Origin: Comamonas avium
GTDB taxonomy: Bacteria; Pseudomonadota; Gammaproteobacteria; Burkholderiales; Burkholderiaceae_C
DNA: 64,000 nucleotides
Direction: 5' to 3'
Assembly: GCF_014836675.1 (NCBI RefSeq)
Contig: NZ_JACSQK010000009.1
Location: forward strand, 1 to 64,000
Numbering within the stretch: the first letter of the stretch is position 1; the number at the start of each line of letters is the position of its first letter. Positions 17,978 through 24,569 of this stretch are shown here, piece by piece. The translations under genes were made by a program, and so were the position numbers. The notes under the pieces are model-generated. The model was not told where the DNA came from. It did not search any database and saw only the letters and a list, made by a program, of their open reading frames with translations.

Positions 17978-18349
17978 ATGAAGCGATTTATGCAATTAAA
18001 TGCCGTGCTCTGGCTATCCGTTTTATTGACAGGTTGCGGCATTGGATTGGGGCTTTTTCCGAATGCTACATCATATTCAACAAAGCCTTATTTACAGTAT
18101 TGGGAGAAAGAAGGCATTACTTCAAGCGCCAGGCAGAGCGACTCTCGCGAATGCGGCTCTACACTCTTACCCAGTGCACCACATCAAGATGGTATTTCCA
18201 TGGTTCGAAAAGGCATGAAACATGATGAAGCATCTTATGATCGTGCGATGGCTGCGTGGCAGCGTTGCATGATTAACAAAGGGTATCAATATACCGGTGT
18301 TTGCAAAAGCGATGATGCAAAAAGTTGGCCTGCGTGCGGTGCGCCATAA
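17978..18349 (+). CDS. B-type small lipoprotein, copy 1
   Basis: 123 residues with signal peptide and lipobox LLTGC (acylated Cys-20), then GIGLGLFPNA. The core KPYLQYWEKEGITSSARQSD and RECGSTLLPSAPHQDGI leads to WQRCMINKGYQYTG and the end WPACGAP. The pattern KPYxxYWxKEGxT...CG...CMxxKGY is shared with the A-type family, so the two families are probably distant homologues. The gene is the first of three B genes followed by the same tail/A-type arrangement. Function unknown; an envelope lipoprotein is inferred. Confidence 0.85.
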   Translation: MKRFMQLNAVLWLSVLLTGCGIGLGLFPNATSYSTKPYLQYWEKEGITSSARQSDSRECGSTLLPSAPHQDGISMVRKGMKHDEASYDRAMAAWQRCMINKGYQYTGVCKSDDAKSWPACGAP

Positions 18350-18375
18350 AAATGAAACGCCTAAATCTCTAATAA

Positions 18376-18540
18376 CTCGCTTCAGATTATAGTTTGTGTT
18401 TTTTCTCCGCAGAGCGCGCTATTTACGACAACGTCATCACCGTGGGGGCCATTCCTTTGGCGGCACCTTTTGTGGCAGCGGAACTGTTGTCTCCGGCGGT
18501 GTGGCAAGCCATTTCAATTTTTCTGAAGGGGGTGAAATGA
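18376..18540 (+). pseudogene. Exoprotein C-terminal tail fragment (T), copy 1
   Basis: The open frame ends ERAIYDNVITVGAIPLAAPF, then VAAELLSPAVWQAISIFLK, then GVK and TGA. It has no start codon or signal and closely matches the fragments at 20576-20740 and 22177-22305. I believe it is the extreme C-terminus of a large CdiA/FHA-like exoprotein, by similarity to the longer tail at 19909, which has the FGGTHDLIGG segment. Its stop overlaps the next lipoprotein start (ATGA), the spacing expected when the two genes were an operon. Confidence 0.65.
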
Positions 18541-18899
18541 TGCGTCGAATAGTTTGTACGGCGGCGGCTGCCTTATTGCTTTCTGGCTGTCTTCTTGAAA
18601 GCGTTGGGCCATTGAATAATAGTGGCAGACCCTACGGTGCGCACTGGTTTAAAGAGGGGATGACTAGGGAGGCTCGGAGGGCTGACTTGGCAGCTTGTGG
18701 TGCTCTGAATGGCGAAGAAAAAATTAGATTTCACCCTGAGCAAATCAGTGCTGCAAAGAAACCAAGCGACCCGAATGAGATTGCTGCATATGTTCGGCTC
18801 AGAGATCAAGTTGGCTTATGCATGCAGGGTAAAGGCTACATACCTATCGGTGATATTAAATTTCTTAACGATTGCGATGAACGTTGCATGTACCCATGA
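18537..18899 (+). CDS. A-type small lipoprotein, copy 5 (long variant)
   Basis: 120 residues, a near twin of copy 2 (six differences). Signal MMRRIVCTAAAALLLSGC, core RPYGAHWFKEGMTREARR, variable middle NGEEKIRFHPEQIS, end CDERCMYP. The start ATG at 18537 overlaps the stop of the preceding tail fragment by 4 bases. The downstream 15 bases (GAAATATTTCCTTTGG) are also shared with copy 2, showing that the duplicated block extends past the gene. Function unknown. Confidence 0.85.
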   Translation: MMRRIVCTAAAALLLSGCLLESVGPLNNSGRPYGAHWFKEGMTREARRADLAACGALNGEEKIRFHPEQISAAKKPSDPNEIAAYVRLRDQVGLCMQGKGYIPIGDIKFLNDCDERCMYP

Positions 18900-18975
18900 A
18901 ATATTTCCTTTGGGGTAGCGGAGGGATTGCCTCCGTTAGTGTGGCATGCCATATCAATTTTGCTGAGGAGAAAAT

Positions 18976-19101
18976 TAATCGATTTATAAAAGTAAATGCC
19001 GTGCTCTGGCTGTCCATTTATTGACAGGTTGCGGTATTGGTCTGGGGATTTTTCCGTACGCATTAAACCATAATGTAAAACCTTATTTTTAGTATTAGGG
19101 G
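18976..19101 (+). pseudogene. B-type lipoprotein, degenerate copy 2
   Basis: The DNA matches the first third of the B-type genes (CGATTTATAAAAGTAAATGCCGTGCTCTGG, then TTGACAGGTTGCGGTATTGG). It lacks an ATG and has lost one T before the lipobox, which shifts the frame. It breaks off at the codons for KPYLQYW, where a toxin-terminus fragment begins. It is preceded by another short tail remnant (18912-18975). Confidence 0.8.
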
Positions 19102-19108
19102 AGATTAA

Positions 19109-19246
19109 GGCTTGCTGCCAAATGGAACTCGAGTAATAATTAGACCCGGTAGTAGTGATGTAGCACCCGAAATACAAATCATAGATATTAATAGACCAAA
19201 GCCACGAACAGTTCAAGAAATTCGTTTTGGACAAGGTGAAAAATGA
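19109..19246 (+). pseudogene. C-terminal fragment of a polymorphic (CdiA-CT-like) toxin
   Basis: 45 codons after an in-frame stop and without a start: LLPNGTRVIIRPGSSDVA, PEIQIIDINRPKP, then TVQEIRFGQGEK. The motif G-T-x-V-I-I-R-P-x-S-S-D followed by a short beta hairpin is familiar from the C-terminal ends of several polymorphic toxins (my recollection, not a search). The fragment ends in ATGA, overlapping the next gene's start, which is the normal toxin-immunity junction. Only the last part of the toxin domain remains, so it should be inactive. Confidence 0.6.
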
Positions 19247-19871
19247 AAAATTACCTTAATAAAGAAAATCTAAGGAAAACTCTGGAAATAAAATTCTTCA
19301 AGGAAATTGAAAATAAAAAAATAGATCAACTGGATGGGAGCCTATTGCCAAATAATGGGTTTAATAAATTTTGGCTTGAAAAAATGAAATGGGAAACATG
19401 CCATTCACTCAATGGAGATCCAAGTTGGTATGATGTGATAAGTCTAATTCGATATTGCAATAATATTGGGGCAAGAAAAATAATCTCTATACCCACAGAA
19501 TATATGAATTCAAAGGAGAATAAAAAAATGACTTCAGAATATTTAATGCTTCTTTGAGAGGTTTTTCTCAAGCTTTGTGGGGAATTCATGATGTAAAGAA
19601 TAATAATCCATTCTATGATTCTTTGCATCAAGCATCTTTAGAGACTTTCGTAATGTTTCCTGATGCGGATTTATTAGAATTTTGTTTCATCAGAGAACTT
19701 GGTGTTGGCGTCTCACTAGCTGGTCCTCGTGAATTTCTGGAATATATTACTTCAAGATCGAAAGTGGAGTGGTATGTCAACAGCTCTTTGAATGGATTCT
19801 CCGAATTACAAAAATTTATTCCACGAAAGGATAGAAAAACTGCGATACGGGAAGAGAAAATGAAATGCTGA
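19243..19871 (+). pseudogene. Immunity-like gene with a frameshift in a run of seven A
   Basis: The first frame starts at ATG 19243 (MKNYLNKENLRKTLEIKFF) and ends prematurely at 19557. A second frame reads NDFRIFNASLRGFSQALWG onward to 19871 (ending REEKMKC). The two join perfectly if the A7 run at 19522-19528 has one more A, giving ENKKNDFRIFN and a protein of about 209 residues. It is A+T-rich and acidic/aromatic, without a signal peptide, and is coupled by ATGA to a toxin terminus. All of this fits a cytoplasmic CdiI-type immunity protein. It may be a true pseudogene, a slippage (phase-variable) form or a sequencing error. Confidence 0.7.
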
Positions 19872-19908
19872 TAGTGGCAGGGCTGGCAGGTGGCTTCAGG
19901 GTTGGTAA

Positions 19909-20181
19909 GGTACGCTTTTTGGGCGCCCCTACGCAGCGGGGAGCTGGCAGGACAAGTTAATGGAATCCTTTGGCGGGACGCATGACCTAATCGGTGGGCA
20001 GCTTGTCGGCGGTTATGACGCACAGGGTGATACCAAGCGCGGCATGAGCGAAACAGAAACATTTATTCGGGATCGGTGGTCAGAGGTAGCATTAATTCCT
20101 TCCGCCCCATTTGCAATGGCTGAGCTATTGTCGCCAGAGGCATGGAAGGCAATTTCTATCTTTCTAAAGGGGGTTAAATGA
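19909..20181 (+). pseudogene. Longest exoprotein C-terminal tail fragment (T')
   Basis: An open frame after a stop reads LFGRPYAAGSWQDKLMESFG, then GTHDLIGGQLVGGYDAQGD, TKRGMSETETFIRDRW, SEVALIPSAPFAMAELLS, PEAWKAISIFLKGVK. I associate the FGGTHDxIGG...YDxQGxxxRG...PxxPFAMAELLxPExWxA pattern with the ends of large haemagglutinin/CdiA-like exoproteins; this is from memory. There is no start or signal peptide. Its stop overlaps the start of the following B-type lipoprotein (ATGA), which ties the lipoprotein family to the exoprotein locus. Confidence 0.65.
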
Positions 20182-20549
20182 AGCGAATTCTGAAAATAAA
20201 TTTCGTGCTCTGGTTGTCCATTTTTTTGGCAGGTTGCGGTATTGGACTGGGTCTTTTTCCATACGCGGTATCACATAACCCAAAGCCTTATTTACAATAT
20301 TGGGAGAAAGAAGGCATAACTTCAAGCGCCAGGCAGAGCGACTCTCGAGAATGTGGCTCTACTCTTTTACCAAGCGCGCCGTATCAAGATGGTATTACAT
20401 TTATTTCAAAAGAAATGAAATATGATGAAGCGGCTTATGACCGTGCAAAACTTGCGTGGCAGCGCTGCATGATTAAAAAAGGATATCGCTATAACGGTGA
20501 CTGCAGCAGTGAAGTTGCTAAAAGCCGGCCTGCGTGCGGTGCGCCATAA
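20178..20549 (+). CDS. B-type small lipoprotein, copy 3
   Basis: 123 residues, signal peptide ending FLAGC (lipobox), GIGLGLFPYAVSHN, core KPYLQYWEKEGITSSARQSD, RECGSTLLPSAPYQDGI, WQRCMIKKGYRYNGDC, end RPACGAP. Start ATG 20178 overlaps the stop of the T' tail and sits behind AAAGGGGG. Most of the middle is identical to copies 1 and 4, while the linker after TLLPSAP varies. Function unknown. Confidence 0.87.
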   Translation: MKRILKINFVLWLSIFLAGCGIGLGLFPYAVSHNPKPYLQYWEKEGITSSARQSDSRECGSTLLPSAPYQDGITFISKEMKYDEAAYDRAKLAWQRCMIKKGYRYNGDCSSEVAKSRPACGAP

Positions 20550-20575
20550 AGATGATTTGCATAAATTTATAATAA

Positions 20576-20740
20576 TTAGATTTTGATTATCGTTTCTATT
20601 TTTTCTACGCAGAGTGCGCCATTTACGACAACGTCATCACCGTGGGGGCCATTCCTTTGGCGGCACCTTTTGCAGCAGCAGAGTTGTTGTCTCCGGCGGT
20701 GTGGCAGGCTATTTCAATTTTACTAAAGGGGGCGAGATGA
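20576..20740 (+). pseudogene. Exoprotein C-terminal tail fragment (T), copy 2
   Basis: No start codon. It ends CAIYDNVITVGAIPLAAPF, AAAELLSPAVWQAISILLK, GAR and TGA, nearly the same as the copy at 18376-18540. The stop overlaps the start of the truncated A-type lipoprotein at 20737 (ATGA). Confidence 0.65.
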
Positions 20741-20775
20741 TGCGTCGGATAGTTTGTACGGTGGCTGCGGCATAG
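20737..20775 (+). pseudogene. A-type lipoprotein, truncated after 12 codons
   Basis: ATG at 20737 begins MMRRIVCTVAAA exactly as in the intact copies, then meets TAG. The sequence after it (CCACGGCTGGGGTTTGG) is unrelated to the family. The break falls inside the signal-peptide codons and marks where the immunity-gene segment was inserted or recombined in. Confidence 0.85.
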
Positions 20776-20885
20776 CCACGGCTGGGGTTTGGGGAAGTTC
20801 GCCCTGAAAGTGATTTATGCAACAACGCCATAGTGGTTTTAGAAAAGCAATAGATAAGGGGTTTTTTAGCTACTTAGGAGAAAAA

Positions 20886-21368
20886 ATGATAAAAATGAAT
20901 AAAAAAATGATTAATCTTATAAATAAAACAAACCATGCAGGCAGTCAATTGCCTAAAGAGTTAGAAGATTTGATTGACCAAGGATTTGTTGAGGAGGATG
21001 GGTGTTTTTTCATTTTTTCTCAGTTTGAGAAAATGACAAATGCTAGTAAATCTAATTTTCAGGATAAAACAGGGCACGAATGTTTTATTAACTCAATACA
21101 TATAGATGATTTTGTAAAAAAAGATTATATTATTAATTCTCTTTTGTTTGTGAATTCAATTTTTTGTAAACTTCCTGCAGATAAAAATAAAATTAAAGCG
21201 ATAGTTGTCGCAGATGATGCTGGGGCTTTGGTGAAAATACATTCCATCCGCGAAGGAGAATTCTGGATTGATGATAATCTTGATGAATATGCAGATGCTG
21301 TTTTCACAGCGGAATTTATTGATATATTTGAAATATCAAAAATCATAGAGAGCCGGTCGCGGATCTGA
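20886..21368 (+). CDS. Orphan immunity-like protein
   Basis: 160 residues, cytoplasmic (no signal), acidic, A+T-rich. ATG 20886 follows TTAGGAG at good spacing; the longer frame from 20817 has no ribosome site. Segments include GSQLPKELEDLIDQGFVEED and FWIDDNLDEYADAVF, a two-layer alpha/beta look common to small immunity proteins. Support is contextual: it sits between exoprotein tails, differs in composition from the flanking genes, and has no other partner. The cognate toxin is absent apart from possible scraps in 20776-20885. It might instead be an unrelated cargo gene. Which immunity family it belongs to I cannot say. Confidence 0.6.
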   Translation: MIKMNKKMINLINKTNHAGSQLPKELEDLIDQGFVEEDGCFFIFSQFEKMTNASKSNFQDKTGHECFINSIHIDDFVKKDYIINSLLFVNSIFCKLPADKNKIKAIVVADDAGALVKIHSIREGEFWIDDNLDEYADAVFTAEFIDIFEISKIIESRSRI

Positions 21369-21396
21369 AGCGCACCGCCTGTTGCGCAAACAAATT

Positions 21397-21579
21397 TTAT
21401 AATTCACAGTTCGTGCCTTGTGGTCGGCCTTGCCAGCAATGAGGCCCAGTACCAGTAATTAATGCATGCTTCAACGCTGCACTGTCGTCTTTGCTAAAAC
21501 CGCTTAGACCAGAGATATTATTCGGTAAGTGACTAAGTAGGCCAACGATTCTGACAGCAGCGCCATGAAAGATGTGGTC
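21397..21579 (-). pseudogene. Minus-strand coding remnant of about 60 codons
   Basis: Read on the minus strand after a stop, the frame gives DHIFHGAAVRIVGLLSHLP, NNISGLSGFSKDDSAALKH, then GTGPHCWQGRPQGTNCEL. No start codon is present. The composition looks coding, so it may be the end of another gene brought in with the array. Family not recognised. Confidence 0.3.
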
Positions 21580-21602
21580 TTAAAACTAGGGTGAAATCCG
21601 TT

Positions 21603-21731
21603 AGAGGCATGAGCGAAACAGAAACCTTTATTCGAGATCGGTGGTCAGAGGTGGCGTTAATTCCTTCCGCCCCATTCGTAATGGCTGAGCTATTGTCGCC
21701 AGAGGTATGGAAGGCAATTTCTATTTTCTAA
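21603..21731 (+). pseudogene. Exoprotein C-terminal tail fragment (T'), second copy with a 1-base deletion
   Basis: RGMSETETFIRDRWSEVAL, then PSAPFVMAELLSPEVWKA and ISIF before TAA. Relative to the copy at 19909-20181, one base is missing in the ATTTTCTAAAG run, so the stop comes three codons early and the ATGA overlap with the next lipoprotein is lost. It lacks the upstream FGGTHD segment. Confidence 0.65.
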
Positions 21732-21741
21732 AGGGCTTTAA

Positions 21742-22113
21742 ATGAAGCGAATCCTGAAAATAAATTCCGTGCTCTGGATGTCCATTTTATTGACAGGTTG
21801 CGGCATTGGTCTGGGACTTTTCCCGTATGCGGTAAACCATAATATAAAACCTTATTTGCAGTATTGGGAGAAAGAAGGTGTAACTTCAAGCGCCAGGCAG
21901 AGCGACTCTCGGGAATGTGGCTCTACTCTCTTGCCCAGTGCACCGCATCAAGATGATATTACTTTTATTTCAAAAGACACGAAACATGATGACGCGGCTT
22001 ATGATCGTGCAAGACTTGTGTGGCAGCGCTGCATGATTAACAAGGGGTATCGCTATAACGGTGATTGCAGTAGCGATTATGCAAAAAGTCGCCCTGCATG
22101 CGGTGCTCCATAA
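21742..22113 (+). CDS. B-type small lipoprotein, copy 4
   Basis: 123 residues, lipobox LLTGC, GIGLGLFPYAVNHN, core KPYLQYWEKEGVTSSARQSD, RECGSTLLPSAPHQDDI, WQRCMINKGYRYNGDC, end RPACGAP. A weak AAAGGGC ribosome site precedes ATG 21742. Unlike copy 3 it is no longer coupled to the preceding tail, because the tail's stop has moved upstream. Function unknown. Confidence 0.87.
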   Translation: MKRILKINSVLWMSILLTGCGIGLGLFPYAVNHNIKPYLQYWEKEGVTSSARQSDSRECGSTLLPSAPHQDDITFISKDTKHDDAAYDRARLVWQRCMINKGYRYNGDCSSDYAKSRPACGAP

Positions 22114-22176
22114 AGATGACACGCATAAATTTATAATAACTCGTGTCAGATTATAGTTTCTGTTTTTTTCTACCCA

Positions 22177-22305
22177 GAGCGCGCTATTTACGGCAACGTC
22201 ATCACCGTGGGGGCCATTCCTTTGGCGGCACCTTTTGCCGCAGCTGAAGGGTTGCCGCCGGCTGTATGGCAGGCCATTTCAATTTTATTAAAGGGGGCGA
22301 GATGA
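22177..22305 (+). pseudogene. Exoprotein C-terminal tail fragment (T), copy 3
   Basis: ERAIYGNVITVGAIPLAAPF, AAAEGLPPAVWQAISILLK, GAR, TGA. It is the third copy of the segment that always lies between a B-type and an A-type lipoprotein. The stop overlaps the A-type start at 22302 (ATGA). Confidence 0.65.
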
Positions 22306-22622
22306 TGCGTCGGATAGTTTGTACGGTAGCAGCGGCCTTATTGCTTTCTGGCTGTCTTCTTGAAAGCGTTGGGCCAGTGAATAGGAATGAAAAACATTTT
22401 AGTGCGGACTGGGTCAAGGAAGGGATGACGAGGGAGGGCAGGCAGGCAGCTTGGGTCGAGTGCGGAGGTGCTGCAAGTGGACGCTATGGCTATGAAATTC
22501 AGAATGGCCAATCACACAAAGATTTTTTTGAAGGTCTTAATGCTCACGTGACACAAATAAACGCATGCATGAAAAAGCTTGGCTATACACATCTGAACGA
22601 TTGCGATGCCCGCTGTTTCTAA
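22302..22622 (+). CDS. A-type small lipoprotein, last copy
   Basis: 106 residues. Signal MMRRIVCTVAAALLLSGC, core KHFSADWVKEGMTREGRQAA, WVECGG, GRYGYEIQNGQSHKDFF, CMKKLGYTHLNDCDARCF. ATG 22302 overlaps the stop of the preceding tail by 4 bases and sits behind AAAGGGGG. It closes the array: beyond 22622 the sequence becomes ordinary chromosome with minus-strand genes. Function unknown. Confidence 0.87.
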   Translation: MMRRIVCTVAAALLLSGCLLESVGPVNRNEKHFSADWVKEGMTREGRQAAWVECGGAASGRYGYEIQNGQSHKDFFEGLNAHVTQINACMKKLGYTHLNDCDARCF

Positions 22623-22781
22623 GCTTGTGATTTTTATGCGGTGAGCAAGAGTGGCTGGGAGGCGCTGTTTGTGGTGCCAAAGCACGGCACCAAAGTATTG
22701 GTGATGAAGAAGAGCTTGCAGGCCGTGGGCCTTGAGCAATGACGGTTTGCTGCTGGCTGCGACTGGAGCGAGCGAATGCGG

Positions 22782-23144
22782 TCACTGGCGAAATATTCGG
22801 CTCGAAACGCTGATCGAGTTTCCGTCGGGATCTTTTGTATTGGCAAATGCGTAGCCATTTGCTTGGTGAACAGCGCCAAAAGCTAGGCCACCAAGCATGG
22901 CGGAATCAACGAATGCCTGGACATCAGAAACTGAAAATGACAGCTTGATGGCCGCTGAGCCAAGCTTCAGGCTCTTGGCGGCCTTGTGGATCAAAATGTC
23001 AGCGCCCCCGGAAGACGGGTGAAGTTCGATCAATCCTTCGTTAATCTCGCCGCTCGTTTCGTAACCAAAATGGGTGCTGTAAAACTGCGCGCTGCGGTGC
23101 ATGTCCTTGGCATAGATGATGATGGTGCTGAGCCGGATGTTCAT
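22782..23144 (-). CDS. VOC-family (glyoxalase/bleomycin-resistance fold) protein
   Basis: 120 residues starting MNIRLSTIIIYAKDMHRSAQ, which is the typical first strand and helix of a VOC module, followed by FGYETSGEINEGLIELHP, a second beta-alpha-beta-beta-beta unit, and TKDPDGNSISV near the end (the usual metal Glu position is occupied by Ser/Val). The start at 23144 is chosen because the longer frame adds a Cys/Arg-rich non-family leader. It may bind or modify a small molecule; the substrate is unknown. A second, unrelated VOC gene lies 116 bases upstream on the same strand. Confidence 0.8.
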   Translation of the reverse strand: MNIRLSTIIIYAKDMHRSAQFYSTHFGYETSGEINEGLIELHPSSGGADILIHKAAKSLKLGSAAIKLSFSVSDVQAFVDSAMLGGLAFGAVHQANGYAFANTKDPDGNSISVSSRIFRQ

Positions 23145-23260
23145 TGAGGCCACGATGTATGGTTGGCAGACGAAGTTATTTTTTGAAGTCGCTTGTGGCG
23201 CGGCTGTGCGTACGCGGCCATTGGCCGCCATGCGCCGTTTGTGATTGCAGCAACACGGCC

Positions 23261-23647
23261 TTAAACAGTCCTTGCGAGGGCATTGAGCGATTGTGGCGTT
23301 GACTGGTTCAAGCCGAGAGTGCATCCAAAAGGGTCCAGGAGGATTGCTGCCTTTGCGCCAAAGCTGGTGGTGATGGGGCCACGATATAAGACGGCACCTT
23401 TTAGTTCAAGCTCCCTGATGGTTGCTGGCAAATTTGCGACCTCCCAGTAGATCGTTGTACCACCGGGCCCACCGGGACACTTGCTGTCCAATGGGTGAAA
23501 GCCGAGCAGGCATCCCGGTGCCTGAATGAATGCGTATTGGGCGTTTTCGCGTTGAACCTCTGTTTGAAACAGGTCGGCATACCAGGAAGCCGCTATGTCA
23601 ATGTCGGGGACAAATAAAACAACAGATTCAAGTTGCTTGAACAGCAT
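23261..23647 (-). CDS. VOC-family protein
   Basis: 128 residues from MLFKQLESVVLFVPDIDIAA. VPDIDIAASWYADLF is the standard VOC opening, FIQAPGCLLGFHPLD holds a His at a possible metal site, and ATIRELELKGAVLYRGPI, AKAAILLDPFGCTLGL form the second half. The longer upstream frame has no family similarity and the start sits after a weak purine-rich site. The function is unknown, probably a small-molecule-binding or isomerase-like protein. Confidence 0.8.
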   Translation of the reverse strand: MLFKQLESVVLFVPDIDIAASWYADLFQTEVQRENAQYAFIQAPGCLLGFHPLDSKCPGGPGGTTIYWEVANLPATIRELELKGAVLYRGPITTSFGAKAAILLDPFGCTLGLNQSTPQSLNALARTV

Positions 23648-23850
23648 CGGACTCCAGAAACAATGGCAACGAGCAAGCTGGCACTGTAGTCCAGATTGCC
23701 TGCCGCTGGCTGATGGGTTGCGCGCACCGATCGATCTCGATGCGCCTTTCGTAGCAGTTAGATAACCCCCAAGCCATGGCTGTGAAATTTTGTCCATGCT
23801 GGCAACTGGCCGAGCCGCTGGCGCCCATTGCTTGCCCCGATTGCTTGTGG

Positions 23851-24387
23851 CTAGGCGTCACCACCGAGTCGTTCTGCCCGATAGAAGTGATGGAGCGCAC
23901 TTGTCGTCAGCAAGCAGCGCTTGGGTAGATCGGTGCGCTCGTAAAGTGCAAGCAAGCGGCGGCGATTGGGCGGTGTGACGACGGCGATGTGGTGCAGCAT
24001 TTTCCACTTCACCGTATCGCGTCCCCCAGCGAGTGCACCTGGCCTGTCTTGCTCGAACCATGTACGACGCAAATAGCGCCACAGGCTGGTGGTCGTCGGG
24101 GTATCCAGCAGGATGAGCCCGGTTGCACGGGCCAGGCGCTGCGGCAGCGTTCGGCTGTAGTTGCCATCCATCACCCACTGCTCTTGCGCTATTGCCGCGT
24201 CATGCAGGTGAACGAACTCTTGTGCAGGCCGGGGAATCCAGTCTGTATGTGGCGTGTGAAAAAGCTGGTCCAGATGTATCGCGGGTAAATCGCGTTTACC
24301 AGCGATCGCTTCAGCAAGCGTGGACTTTCCGCTGTTTGACGGCCCCAGAATGCAGATGCGTGGGCCCAGCTCATCTAAAGTTGTCAT
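23851..24387 (-). CDS. Small P-loop kinase-like protein (adenylate kinase-related)
   Basis: 178 residues starting MTTLDELGPRICILGPSNSG. Walker A is GPSNSGKSTLAEAIAG. It then has IHLDQLFHTPHTDW (an acceptor-site-like stretch), WVMDGNYSRTLPQRLARA, LILLDTPTTTSLWRYLRRTW, and a C-terminal basic region. This is the layout of the FlaR/'topology modulation' group of adenylate kinase-like proteins. The real substrate of that group is not established. Start 24387 is the first Met before the P-loop domain. Confidence 0.75.
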   Translation of the reverse strand: MTTLDELGPRICILGPSNSGKSTLAEAIAGKRDLPAIHLDQLFHTPHTDWIPRPAQEFVHLHDAAIAQEQWVMDGNYSRTLPQRLARATGLILLDTPTTTSLWRYLRRTWFEQDRPGALAGGRDTVKWKMLHHIAVVTPPNRRRLLALYERTDLPKRCLLTTSALHHFYRAERLGGDA

Positions 24388-24569
24388 AAAGTCAGGTGGC
24401 AATGTCTGCTTTTGGCCGTGCTGCCGTGCTGCCGTCTGCAACCGGCGCCAAGGCCCGCCTTGGTGGGGGCTTCGGGTCATCGGGCGGCTGCTGTATCAAG
24501 CATGCGGCATGCATGCATCTTGGCGTATGCAGCACTGTCGTGCTTACCAACGGCAGTTGGCCTCGCCCA

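Noticed and set aside
20817-21368. Longer start for the immunity-like gene
   Set aside because: The ATG at 20886 follows TTAGGAG, whereas the earlier ATG has no ribosome site.
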